From Phreatobacter aquaticus (GTDB lineage: Bacteria; Pseudomonadota; Alphaproteobacteria; Rhizobiales; Phreatobacteraceae): 64,000 nucleotides of DNA. Made by a program: the position numbers and the translations under genes. Positions 35,112 to 42,826 of this stretch are shown in pieces (the stretch's first letter is position 1; each line of letters begins with the position of its first letter). The stretch spans positions 434,001-498,000 of the forward strand of contig NZ_CP039865.1 of NCBI RefSeq assembly GCF_005160265.1, given 5' to 3'. Under the pieces are notes generated by a model. The model saw nothing but the letters and a program-made list of their open reading frames with translations. It made no database searches and was not told where the DNA came from.

Positions 35112-35131
35112 GCGGACATTCGGTTGTCCGC
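35112..35131. promoter_or_regulatory. 7-bp inverted repeat upstream of the PAS gene
   Basis: GCGGACA (35112-35118) and TGTCCGC (35125-35131) form a hairpin or operator in the 153-base gap between the cytochrome-b-like gene and the PAS gene. There is no T-run to make it a clear terminator. The role is unknown. Confidence 0.3.
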
Positions 35132-35201
35132 ATATCCTGCTGATGGCATTGATGATTTACGCGGGGTCAGCGAGATGGATCGGCCACACGACCCACCTGT
35201 T

Positions 35202-35942
35202 TCAGCTGGAGCGGTTGTCGTTGTCGCGGCGCACAACCCATCTCTGATAGATCTGACCCCCCACCAGGGCTGCAACGACCAGGATGATGTAAGACCGTGT
35301 GAGACTGCTCTGCCAGGCCCCGAGCAATGTGGAATCGGAAGGTGCGGGTAGCGCGCCCACAAGCGGCTGGCGCGCCGCTTCCTCCAGCATCCGGTAGAAC
35401 CCCAGCGCAGCAGCCGCAGGCAGCGCGACGACGGCCGCGACAAGAAGGCCGCGCACCTTCTGCGCCCAGGCAGAGCGGCGCAGGGTGATCCAGAGGCCGA
35501 GACAGCCATGGATCCAACCCGGCGCGAGCAACGCGAGTTGCCAACCCTCGTTGCCCGAAGCCGCAAGGTTCGAGACTGTGCGGCCATAGCTCTGCGGAAC
35601 GTCGAACAGCGTCAAGGTCAGCCGCGTCGCGACCACGTGGCCGATCAACAGCAAGGGGAGCGAGAAGCCTGACGCAATCCGCAGGATCTCGATGACCGGA
35701 AGCCGCCAATGGCGACGCAGGAACACGGTGCGCAGCGCCAGCGCGACGTGGATGACGGCCGCGCCATAGAGCAGCACGGTTCCAGGCCGGCTATGCCAGA
35801 GACGCATCGCCAGGCGCAGCCCTGCCTCGGCGTGATCGAGCGAGATCGCGCCGAGGGCATGGTTCACAAGATGCGACAGGATATAGGCGAACAGCACCAC
35901 GCCTGAGCCAAGCCTCAGGCGGCGGATCGCCTGGTCGCTCAC
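35202..35942 (-). CDS. Cytochrome b-like (SDH-anchor-like) membrane protein
   Basis: A 246-residue membrane protein starting at the GTG at 35942 that overlaps the CobW-family stop by four bases. It has about six membrane segments with His residues placed as in succinate dehydrogenase membrane anchors ([35 protein letters not shown]), suggesting heme b. From memory, the same module forms the N-terminus of adenylate cyclases that also carry a ferredoxin domain. Here it stands alone: no [2Fe-2S] or cyclase domain follows. Its position at the end of the zinc operon is unexplained. Confidence 0.7.
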   Translation of the reverse strand: MSDQAIRRLRLGSGVVLFAYILSHLVNHALGAISLDHAEAGLRLAMRLWHSRPGTVLLYGAAVIHVALALRTVFLRRHWRLPVIEILRIASGFSLPLLLIGHVVATRLTLTLFDVPQSYGRTVSNLAASGNEGWQLALLAPGWIHGCLGLWITLRRSAWAQKVRGLLVAAVVALPAAAALGFYRMLEEAARQPLVGALPAPSDSTLLGAWQSSLTRSYIILVVAALVGGQIYQRWVVRRDNDNRSS

Positions 35943-37072
35943 GCCAGGCAAGCCTCGAAGCCGGCCTTGATCTTGTCCACCGGCAATTCGCGGCCGATGA
36001 AGACCAGCTTGGATTCGCGCTTCTCCTCGTCCTTCCACGCACGCTGATGATCACCATCGAGGATCATGTGGACCCCCTGGAACACGAAGCGGTCGGGATC
36101 GTCCTTGAACGCGACGATGCCCTTGCAGCGCAGGATCTTCGGTCCCTCGACCTGTGTCAGGTCCTGGATCCACGGGAAGAACTTGTCGGGATCGAGCGCT
36201 TTATCGGAGCGCAGCGCCACCGACTGCATGTCCTCGTCGTGATAGTGCTTCAGGCCATGGCTCGGGTGATCACAATCGGGGCCGGTGTGATCATGGTCGT
36301 GATGATGATCATGATCGTGATGGTGGTGATCGTGGTCGTGCCCATGATGATGGTGGTCATGACCGTGATGATCATGGTCGTGCTCGTCGCGCACGAGGAA
36401 AGCCGGCTCGATCTCCAGGATGCGCTCGAGGTCGAACGCGCCCCTGCCCAGCACGGCATCCAGCGGGATAGCGCAACGCTGCGTCCGATGCAGCACGGCA
36501 TAGGGATTGATGGCACGAATGCGGGCTTCCACCTCGCGCAGCTGGGCCGGCGTTACCAGATCGGTCTTGTTGAGCAGGATCACGTCGGCGAAGGCGATCT
36601 GGTTCTTGGCCTCCGGCGCGTCTTTCAGGCGGTCGATCAGCCATTTGGCGTCGGCCACTGTCACGACAGCATCGAGGAACGACTTTGCGCCCACTTCCTC
36701 GTCGACGAAAAAGGTCTGCGCCACCGGGGCCGGATCGGCGAGGCCGGTCGTCTCGACGATGATCGCGTCGAACTTGCCCTTGCGGCGCATGAGCCCTTCG
36801 ATGATGCGGATGAGGTCGCCGCGCACGGTGCAGCAGATGCACCCGTTGTTCATCTCGAACACTTCCTCGTCGGCGCCGACCACTAGGTCATTGTCGATGC
36901 CGATCTCGCCGAACTCGTTGACGATGACGGCGAAGCGCTTGCCGTGGTTCTCCGACAGAATCCTGTTCAGGAGCGTCGTCTTGCCGGCGCCGAGATAGCC
37001 AGTGAGCACGGTGACGGGAATCTTGTCGAGCGTTTGCTTGGCGGGCGATGTGGTGGCGGTCGCTTGGGTCAT
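35939..37072 (-). CDS. CobW/COG0523 family GTPase, zinc-metallochaperone type
   Basis: GTP-dependent metal chaperone of 377 residues. Walker A is [12 protein letters not shown] (about residues 25-36), the metal-binding CxCC is NGCICC (78-81), and a long His/Asp run of the pattern [14 protein letters not shown] lies about residues 230-270. The C-terminal CobW domain has [20 protein letters not shown]. It is directly downstream of znuA, so it is a Zur-regulon-type chaperone (ZNG1/YeiR/ZigA-like) rather than cobalamin-specific CobW. The His run is coding and not a DNA repeat of its own. Confidence 0.93.
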   Translation of the reverse strand: MTQATATTSPAKQTLDKIPVTVLTGYLGAGKTTLLNRILSENHGKRFAVIVNEFGEIGIDNDLVVGADEEVFEMNNGCICCTVRGDLIRIIEGLMRRKGKFDAIIVETTGLADPAPVAQTFFVDEEVGAKSFLDAVVTVADAKWLIDRLKDAPEAKNQIAFADVILLNKTDLVTPAQLREVEARIRAINPYAVLHRTQRCAIPLDAVLGRGAFDLERILEIEPAFLVRDEHDHDHHGHDHHHHGHDHDHHHHDHDHHHDHDHTGPDCDHPSHGLKHYHDEDMQSVALRSDKALDPDKFFPWIQDLTQVEGPKILRCKGIVAFKDDPDRFVFQGVHMILDGDHQRAWKDEEKRESKLVFIGRELPVDKIKAGFEACLA

Positions 37073-37138
37073 GAAGGGTCCATCAGCCGAACGGGTCGTG
37101 GCTCATATAGGGTGGAATGCGCCGGGCGAAACAGCCCG

Positions 37139-38071
37139 TCAACTCTGTGTGAGCGCGCCAACGATCTGGCGCGCGTTGTGGCGCATCATCGCGAGATAGT
37201 CAGGCGCCGGTCCGCCAGCAGGCGACAGGGCGTCTGAGAACAATTGCCCGCCAACCTTGGCGCCGGTCTCGGCCGCAATCCGCTGCATGGCGCGGGGGTC
37301 AGTGATGTTCTCCAGGAACAGGGCCGTGATCCGCCCCTGTTTGATCTGGCGAATGACATTCGCGATGTCGCGCGCCGATGGCTCGGAATCGCTGGCGACA
37401 CCGCGCAGCGCCACCAACTCTATTCCATAGGCCTTGGAAAAATACTGGAAGGCGTCGTGGTTGGTGAGAATCCGGCGGCGCTCGGCAGGTACCAGCGCAA
37501 TCATGGTGCGAATCTCGACGTCGAGCGCAGCAATGGCCGTCAGGTATTCTGCCGCATTGTTCTCAAACGCTGCCTTGCCATCGGGATCGGCCGCGATGAG
37601 AGCATCCCGGATATTGGTGACATAGATCCGCGCATTGGCGACATTCTGCCAGGCGTGCGGATCGGACGCCGCCGCTCCGTGGGAATGGCCGTGGCTGTGG
37701 CCGTCGCCTTCCACGGCCTTGAGCGCCGCAATGCCGGTCGTCGCGGTGACGACTTTCGCCCTCGTGCCAGAGGAGCGGATCAGCCGGCTGATCCAGCCCT
37801 CGAAGCCAAGGCCGTTGACGACGACCAACTTCGCACCGCTGAGCGCCCGGGCATCGGCCGGTGTCGGGGCATAGGAATGGGCATCACCGTCGGGGCCGAC
37901 CAGGCTCGTCACATCGACGCGATCGCCTCCGATGCGGCGGACGAAATCAGCGAGGATCGAGAATGTGGCAACCACCGGCACCTTGACCGGCGCCTGCGCC
38001 ATGACCGGCGCGCGCAGGCCGAGAGCGGGCAATGCCAATGCGGTGGACAGGAAAGCGCGGCGCGAAACCAT
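37139..38071 (-). CDS. znuA: Zinc ABC transporter substrate-binding protein ZnuA
   Basis: Cluster 9 periplasmic zinc-binding protein. The protein is 310 residues from the ATG at 38071, which has GAGGAG six bases upstream and begins MVSRRAFLST, a Tat-like signal with cleavage after VMA or QA. Metal ligands include His in DGDAHSYAPTP (about residue 65) and DPHAW (about 139); between them lies a His-rich loop GDGHSHGHSHGA (about 122-133) typical of ZnuA as opposed to manganese proteins. It follows znuB by 20 bases. Confidence 0.94.
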   Translation of the reverse strand: MVSRRAFLSTALALPALGLRAPVMAQAPVKVPVVATFSILADFVRRIGGDRVDVTSLVGPDGDAHSYAPTPADARALSGAKLVVVNGLGFEGWISRLIRSSGTRAKVVTATTGIAALKAVEGDGHSHGHSHGAAASDPHAWQNVANARIYVTNIRDALIAADPDGKAAFENNAAEYLTAIAALDVEIRTMIALVPAERRRILTNHDAFQYFSKAYGIELVALRGVASDSEPSARDIANVIRQIKQGRITALFLENITDPRAMQRIAAETGAKVGGQLFSDALSPAGGPAPDYLAMMRHNARQIVGALTQS

Positions 38072-38091
38072 GGCAAACTCCTCAGGCTTGA

Positions 38092-38958
38092 TCACGCCTC
38101 CCGGTGGCGCGCCGGCCAATAGGTCGGCACCAGTCCACCACGCGGCCCGAAGACGAGCGAGAGGACATAGATCACCCCGGCCATCAGAACGATGGAAGGC
38201 CCGGAAGGCGTCGCCATGTTATAAGATAACACTAAGCCCGTATAGCCGGACACCATGCCGATCAGCACAGCGCAGCCGACCAGAGATGTCAGATCGCGCG
38301 CCCAGAATTTGGCCGCAATCGCTGGAAGCATCATGAGGCCGACCGCCAGCAATGTCCCGAGCGCATGGAAGCCCGCGACCAGGTTGAGCACGACGAGCCC
38401 GAGAAACACGAAATGCGCAGGCGCGCCGGAACGGCTGACCGAGCGCAGGAAGCCCGGATCGACGCAGTCCAGCACCAGCGGCCGCCAGAACAGGGCAAGT
38501 GCCGCAAGCGTGACCGTGGTGATGGCGCCAAGCAGGATCAGCGTGGGATCGTCGAGCGCCAGGACCGTTCCAAACAGCACGCGGAACAGATCGACATTTG
38601 AGCCGCGCATGGAGACGATGATCACGCCAAGTGCCAGCGAAATCAGATAGAAAGCCGCAAGCGAGGCGTCCTCCTTCAAGGCCGTGAAGCGCGCGATCAG
38701 GCCCGACCCCAGCGCGACGATGAAGCCGGCGAGAATGCCGCCAACGGTCAGCGGCAGCAGGGCCAGTCCGAACATCAGATAGCCAACGGCCGCGCCCGGC
38801 AGGATGGCGTGGGCCATCGCATCGCCCATCAGCGACATCCGCCGGAGCATCAGGAACACACCGATCGGCGCCCCGCCAAGCGACAGCACGATGGCACCAA
38901 CAAGCGCGCGCCGCATGAATTCGAACTCGACGAACGGGCCGATCAACGCGTCATACAT
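38092..38958 (-). CDS. znuB: Zinc ABC transporter permease ZnuB
   Basis: Inner-membrane channel of the zinc importer, 288 residues with about eight membrane segments. The start MYDALIGPFVEFEFMRRALVG and the motif RRMSLMGDAMAHAILPGAAV are family hallmarks. It lies 37 bases after znuC. The coding region contains a near-operator palindrome at 38217-38231. Confidence 0.94.
   Translation of the reverse strand: MYDALIGPFVEFEFMRRALVGAIVLSLGGAPIGVFLMLRRMSLMGDAMAHAILPGAAVGYLMFGLALLPLTVGGILAGFIVALGSGLIARFTALKEDASLAAFYLISLALGVIIVSMRGSNVDLFRVLFGTVLALDDPTLILLGAITTVTLAALALFWRPLVLDCVDPGFLRSVSRSGAPAHFVFLGLVVLNLVAGFHALGTLLAVGLMMLPAIAAKFWARDLTSLVGCAVLIGMVSGYTGLVLSYNMATPSGPSIVLMAGVIYVLSLVFGPRGGLVPTYWPARHREA
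38217..38231. promoter_or_regulatory. Zur-box-like palindrome inside znuB
   Basis: TGTTATAAGATAACA is a perfect inverted repeat, TGTTAT-N3-ATAACA, sharing GTTAT-N3-ATAAC with the operator-like site at 39969-39987. It is in codons near the 3' end of znuB and lies about 146 bases upstream of the znuA start, so it could control an internal promoter for znuA and the CobW gene. Confidence 0.45.
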
Positions 38959-38995
38959 GGGGATGAAGAGCCTTTCGCCGGCTTCGTGCGGAACG

Positions 38996-39787
38996 TCAGG
39001 CGGCCGCGCAGATGGCGGCGTGGTCGTCGAAAGCCTCGGTCATCCGTCGCGCGGCGAGCAGGTTCTCGGGCGTCAGGACATCGGAAGTCGCTCCCCAGGC
39101 GACAACGCGCCTTGCCAGCAGCAGCGACTGGGGGAAGGCCTGTCTGACCGTCTCAAGGTCATGAAGGATAGCGACCACGGTCCGCTTCTCGGTATTCCAG
39201 CGCCGCACCAGGTCGAGCAGGTCCGCAGTCGTCTTGGCATCGATCGCCGTGAACGGTTCGTCGAGCAGGATGATGCTGGCATCCTGCACCAGCAGGCGGG
39301 CGAACAGCATGCGTTGCACCTGGCCACCCGACAAGGTGCCGATGGCGCGGGCCTCAAAACCGGTCAGGCCAACGGCAGCAAGCGCATGTTCCACGGCATG
39401 GCGATCCGCCTTCGACAGGCCGCCAAACAGGCCCGTCCGGCGCCACAGACCCATAGCAACCAGTTCGAACACGGTGATCGGAAAGCTCTTGTCGATCTCG
39501 GCCGCTTGCGGGAGATAGGCGACACCGCCCCGCGTGCCGCGCGCAATCTCGATGCCGCCCGATAACGGATTGAGTGCGCCCGCCATGCCCTTCATCAGCG
39601 TCGACTTGCCGGCGCCATTCGGGCCAACGATCGCCAGCATGGCACCCGCCTCGATCGCACCATCGAGGTGATGCACCGCCGGATGGCGATCATAGCCGAG
39701 CGTCAGATTGGTCAGCCGCACCGCCGGGGCGTTGGGCTTGTCGGTTCCGGCAGGGGCACGAGCGAAAAGAGCGGTCACGATCGGCAA
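38996..39787 (-). CDS. znuC: Zinc ABC transporter ATP-binding protein ZnuC
   Basis: ATPase of the zinc importer, 263 residues. Walker A is GPNGAGKSTLM, the signature LSGGQVQRML, and Walker B IILLDEPFTAID. The start is a TTG at 39787 five bases after the stop of the small His-rich gene, or the GTG at 39778 (VTALFARAP); the choice is uncertain. It precedes znuB on the same strand. Confidence 0.94.
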   Translation of the reverse strand: MPIVTALFARAPAGTDKPNAPAVRLTNLTLGYDRHPAVHHLDGAIEAGAMLAIVGPNGAGKSTLMKGMAGALNPLSGGIEIARGTRGGVAYLPQAAEIDKSFPITVFELVAMGLWRRTGLFGGLSKADRHAVEHALAAVGLTGFEARAIGTLSGGQVQRMLFARLLVQDASIILLDEPFTAIDAKTTADLLDLVRRWNTEKRTVVAILHDLETVRQAFPQSLLLARRVVAWGATSDVLTPENLLAARRMTEAFDDHAAICAAA

Positions 39788-39792
39788 TCCGT

Positions 39793-39945
39793 TCAGCTGG
39801 TAGCCCAGAAGATCAGGCCCCAGAGGCCCGCGATCAGTGCAACCGCAACGCCCCCGCGCGCCGGCATCGACATCAGGAGTGCGGATGCCGGGTGCACAAC
39901 CTCATGGGCATGAGAATGTGAGTGATCGTGGGCGTGATCGTGCAT
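39793..39945 (-). CDS. 50-residue His-rich single-span peptide at the head of the znu operon
   Basis: A small open frame with ATG at 39945 encodes 50 residues. Residues 1-18 hold eight His (MHDHAHDHSHSHAHEVVH), and residues about 33-48 form one hydrophobic segment (GVAVALIAGLWGLIFW), ending ATS. The next start, znuC, is five bases on, so it is translated with znuC. The Zur-like operator lies 23 bases upstream of its start. The His-plus-membrane layout suggests metal binding at the membrane. No homologue family is recognised by name. Confidence 0.7.
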   Translation of the reverse strand: MHDHAHDHSHSHAHEVVHPASALLMSMPARGGVAVALIAGLWGLIFWATS

Positions 39946-39968
39946 GACAAGGCCTGACGTCGGGATGT

Positions 39969-39987
39969 GAAGTTATACAATAACATC
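39969..39987. promoter_or_regulatory. Candidate Zur operator upstream of the zinc operon
   Basis: GAAGTTATACAATAACATC is an inverted repeat (GTTAT-N3-ATAAC core with outer GA/TC) 23 bases before the first gene of the zinc operon. The core matches the AT-rich palindrome Zur binds in alphaproteobacteria, as I recall it. A second copy of the core is at 38217-38231. Confidence 0.6.
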
Positions 39988-40033
39988 GGCAATGTCGAGG
40001 CAGCCGGCCGAGCGCTCCACGTCCCATCAACGC

Positions 40034-40068
40034 AAAAAGCGCCACTCCTCGGAGAGTGGCGCTTTTTT
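40034..40068. terminator. Rho-independent terminator after sciP
   Basis: AAAAAGCGCCACTC (40034-40047) pairs with GAGTGGCGCTTTTT (40054-40067) around a six-base loop, with T-runs on both strands. It lies just past the sciP stop on the minus strand and could also stop transcription from the other side. Confidence 0.9.
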
Positions 40069-40086
40069 GAGGGCATTTGACCAGGA

Positions 40087-40362
40087 TTACTGGCGGTATT
40101 GCTGGATTCGGGTGGTGCGCAGGCCAGCGAGGCCATGGCGGTCGATGGAATGCTGCCAGTTGAGGAACTCCTCGACCGTCAGCGTATAGCGCTTGCAGGC
40201 CTCTTCCAGGCTCAGGAGCCCACCGCGCACAGCGGCGACAACTTCGGCCTTTCGCCTGATCACCCAGCGATGGGTATCCGGCGGCGGGAGGTCGGCGATC
40301 GTCAGCGGACTCCCGTCCGGGCCGATCACATATTTCACCCTCGGACGCATGGGCTCGGTCAT
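40087..40362 (-). CDS. sciP: SciP-type cell-cycle regulator (DUF1153)
   Basis: A 91-residue DNA-binding protein from the ATG at 40362 (MTEPMRPRVKYVIGPDG). The DUF1153 domain is seen as TIADLPPPDTHRWVIRRKAE, AAVRGGLLSLEEACKRYTL and EEFLNWQHSIDRHGLAGL, a short helix-turn-helix. In Caulobacter, SciP binds CtrA and blocks activation of its target genes. A CtrA-like box lies about 60 bases upstream of the ATG, as expected for a CtrA-activated feedback gene. It sits downstream of flgD. Confidence 0.93.
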   Translation of the reverse strand: MTEPMRPRVKYVIGPDGSPLTIADLPPPDTHRWVIRRKAEVVAAVRGGLLSLEEACKRYTLTVEEFLNWQHSIDRHGLAGLRTTRIQQYRQ

Positions 40363-40422
40363 AGGTACTCTCACACAACGCACGCGACAGAACACGTCAC
40401 AGAGGGAGAGTAGCGCCGGGGG

Positions 40423-40438
40423 GTTAAATTTGGCCTAA
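40423..40438 (-). promoter_or_regulatory. CtrA box upstream of sciP
   Basis: On the minus strand the sequence is TTAGGCCAAATTTAAC, that is TTAG-N7-TTAAC, one base from the CtrA consensus TTAA-N7-TTAAC. It lies 61-76 bases before the sciP ATG, where CtrA would act at the -35 region. A GANTC site (CcrM target) occurs 13 bases upstream at 40451-40455. Confidence 0.6.
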
Positions 40439-40553
40439 ATGATGTCAGACGAGTCTGAGATGGATTTTCGGAGACTTCGCACGGCTTTGAACACACCAGC
40501 GCCGCGCTGGCTCGGCACGCGATCAAGGGTGCGCCCGGCTGTGCCACGATAGA

Positions 40554-41198
40554 CTAGACGCTGATGCCGGTGATGTTGGCAATCGGCACGGCCTCGCCGC
40601 CGACCGTGACTGTCGTGGTGCCCGAAGACGAGTCGACTGCAGTCACGGAACCGCTGTTGTTGACCGCGACCAGCGAACCCGAGCTGTTGACCAGCTCCAG
40701 CGAATAGACACCCGCATTCGTGGGCGCTCCGTCGGAGCGAACACCGTTCCACGTATAGCTGCTGGTGTTGCCGGCCTGGATGGTGGCCTTGGCCTCCTGG
40801 ACCAGGACGCCGCTCGAATCGCGAACTCGAAGCGTATATTCGCCGGCCGCCGGGGTCTTGAACGTCCAGGTGGCGCCGGCAGAGGTCGCGTTCTGCAGGC
40901 TCGAATTGTAGGTGACCGTGCGCCCGAGATAGCCGAGCGCGGTTGTCGTCTGGCTACCGGCCTGGGCCGCCAGCAATTTGTCCAGCTTGCTGTTGGTCGA
41001 AAGCTGCTGCTCGACCTGAGAATATTGCACCAGCTGCTGGGTGAACGCGTTGGCGTCCATCGGTGCCGTCGGATCCTGATTGCGCAACTGTGCCGTGAGC
41101 ATGGTCAGGAACGTGTTGAAGTTCGTCGACAGCTGGACCGATGCACTGGACGTGCTCGAGGTCGTGCTGGCGGCACTGGTGACCGAAGCGATCGTCAT
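40554..41198 (-). CDS. flgD: Flagellar hook assembly protein FlgD
   Basis: Scaffold for hook polymerisation at the rod tip, 214 residues. The N-terminal FlgD motif FNTFLTMLTAQLRNQDPTAPMDANAF and QYSQVEQQ are clear, followed by the tudor/FlgD immunoglobulin-like domain (GEYTLRVRDSSG, YTWNGVRSDG). It follows fliK by 11 bases on the minus strand, giving the fliK-flgD unit. Confidence 0.94.
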   Translation of the reverse strand: MTIASVTSAASTTSSTSSASVQLSTNFNTFLTMLTAQLRNQDPTAPMDANAFTQQLVQYSQVEQQLSTNSKLDKLLAAQAGSQTTTALGYLGRTVTYNSSLQNATSAGATWTFKTPAAGEYTLRVRDSSGVLVQEAKATIQAGNTSSYTWNGVRSDGAPTNAGVYSLELVNSSGSLVAVNNSGSVTAVDSSSGTTTVTVGGEAVPIANITGISV

Positions 41199-41209
41199 GT
41201 CTCAACTCC

Positions 41210-42613
41210 TCAAATGCGAATGTCGACGCCGCCGCGAGCGGCCGCGAGACGCGCGTAGATCACTGCACTGGATTGGATGGGGTTCGGCTGGTCGGCCTCG
41301 CCGCTGGATGCCCGCTGGCCAGACCCATGACTGTCGCCGCTCTGGTCGCGCGCCGAACCCTGGTTCGACTGGTCCTTGAGCGAGAATTCCATCGAACTGT
41401 CCGCGGTGTTCACGCCAGCCTGGCCGAGAGCGCGTTCGAGGTTGCGCTGGTCGCGCTGGAGCAATTCCAGCGTCTCCTGCTTCTCGACGACAATCTTGGA
41501 CTTCACCCGGCCCTCACGATCGAGCGTCATGGTGACATCGATGCGGCCGAGCTCGGGCGGATCGAGCTTGAGGTCGAAGCGGGTGGATCCGGCGGACGCA
41601 CGCGCGGCAATCGTCACGGCGAGCGTATTGATCGGCACGGTGGACGCGCTGGCGGCCGTCTGAACCGCGACACGCTGAGCGACCTCTCCGGCAAACGACA
41701 ACGGACCCGCTGTGTGTTGGGGAACCGGCGTACTCGTTGACGGCGTCGCGGCGGCATCCGCCTGGTTGCCATGAGCGGGCGCGGCATGGGTTGCCGCCTG
41801 CTCGGTGGTGGCATTCGCCGCGGGACCGGAGGCCTGTTGAGAGGTCTCGGTCTTTTCCGATTTCGCGGCGGCCTGGCTGGCCTTCGTTGCATCCACCTGG
41901 GGCTCGGCTTGGCCGGCAGCCTTGTCTGATGGCGTGGTCGAAGCTGCTGGCGTCGCGCTGGCCGGCGCGGGCGCTTCCGTCTTCGGCTTGGCCGCCTTTG
42001 GTTCTGGCTGGCCTTCCGCGCTGGCGGCAGCGAGCCCGAGGGCTGTGGCAGGAATGGCAGCGTCCCCCTCGGCCGTGGCAGGGGCGGCAACGGCGGGGCC
42101 AGGAGCGGCCGCATCGATCGCCGGAGCAGCCTCACCCTCTGCCGTGGCTTCAGCCGGCGCCCCTGTCAGGGTCGGGGCTGCAACGGTTGGAGGCTGCTGT
42201 TGGACTGGCTGCTGGGCAACCACGACCGCATCGACGGGCGGCTCGGTGACGGCCTTGGCATCCTCGGCCACCTCCGCCTTCTCGGGCATAGTATTGTCGT
42301 CCGCACCGGAGGCAGCAGTCTTGGGCTGCGTGGATGCCGGTTGATCCGTGTCAGCAGGTTTGTCGGTTGCGGCTGCAGGCACAGCTCCGGAGGCGACCTC
42401 GGCAATCTCGGGCTTGGCGACGGATCTGCGCGCCGTGGCCCGTGTGGCTCGATCCGCGCGATTGTCGGACGTCTCGTCGTCCTGCGCGGCAAGAGCGTCG
42501 GCAAACGAGGACGATCCCTGGTCGGCACGGGCCGCCTGACGCGCTGCCCGCATATGCGGATCGTTGCGCGTACTCGATGCTGAGGCCGACCCACTCTGTG
42601 ACGTTGCCACCAC
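41210..42613 (-). CDS. fliK: Flagellar hook-length control protein FliK
   Basis: Ruler and export-specificity switch of the flagellar hook. The protein is about 467 residues from the GTG at 42613, which has GGGAGA nine bases upstream and lies 32 bases after the predicted sigma-54 start; longer frames are not expected. The middle is long, disordered and Ala/Pro/Thr-rich; the conserved C-terminal domain is FDLKLDPPELGRIDVTMTL with ETLELLQRDQRNLERALGQAG. The low-complexity composition is normal for FliK. Confidence 0.88.
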   Translation of the reverse strand: MVATSQSGSASASSTRNDPHMRAARQAARADQGSSSFADALAAQDDETSDNRADRATRATARRSVAKPEIAEVASGAVPAAATDKPADTDQPASTQPKTAASGADDNTMPEKAEVAEDAKAVTEPPVDAVVVAQQPVQQQPPTVAAPTLTGAPAEATAEGEAAPAIDAAAPGPAVAAPATAEGDAAIPATALGLAAASAEGQPEPKAAKPKTEAPAPASATPAASTTPSDKAAGQAEPQVDATKASQAAAKSEKTETSQQASGPAANATTEQAATHAAPAHGNQADAAATPSTSTPVPQHTAGPLSFAGEVAQRVAVQTAASASTVPINTLAVTIAARASAGSTRFDLKLDPPELGRIDVTMTLDREGRVKSKIVVEKQETLELLQRDQRNLERALGQAGVNTADSSMEFSLKDQSNQGSARDQSGDSHGSGQRASSGEADQPNPIQSSAVIYARLAAARGGVDIRI

Positions 42614-42655
42614 GACGCATATCTCCCGACAGGCAAATGCACTCAACTCCCGATC

Positions 42656-42671
42656 AGCAAGTGCCAGGCCA
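42656..42671 (-). promoter_or_regulatory. Sigma-54 (-24/-12) promoter of fliK
   Basis: Minus-strand TGGCCTGGCACTTGCT has GG at 42670-42669 and GC at 42658-42657 with exactly ten bases between, the sigma-54 spacing. Transcription would begin near 42645, 32 bases before the GTG start of fliK. Caulobacter late flagellar genes use sigma-54, which fits. Confidence 0.65.
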
Positions 42672-42826
42672 GTCGCCACGTCGGAGAAACATCAGCGAAT
42701 TCAAGGGGCACTATGGGAGGCAGTCGATCTCGGTCAGGAAATCCGTGCCGGGTCCGGCAAGATTTGCCGGGCTGCCCGCGACCCGCTAGACCTTGGGTGA
42801 CCAAGAAACGTCCAAGGGCTGACACA

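Noticed and set aside
36250-36516. Tandem-repeat-like region (ATG/ATC-rich) suggesting a DNA repeat
   Set aside because: It is the His/Asp-rich coding segment of the CobW GTPase, read in the wrong frame as Met/Ile/Thr repeats.
35939-37072. Cobalamin-biosynthesis CobW
   Set aside because: Its place after znuA and the His-rich insert indicate a zinc chaperone; no other cobalamin genes are present.
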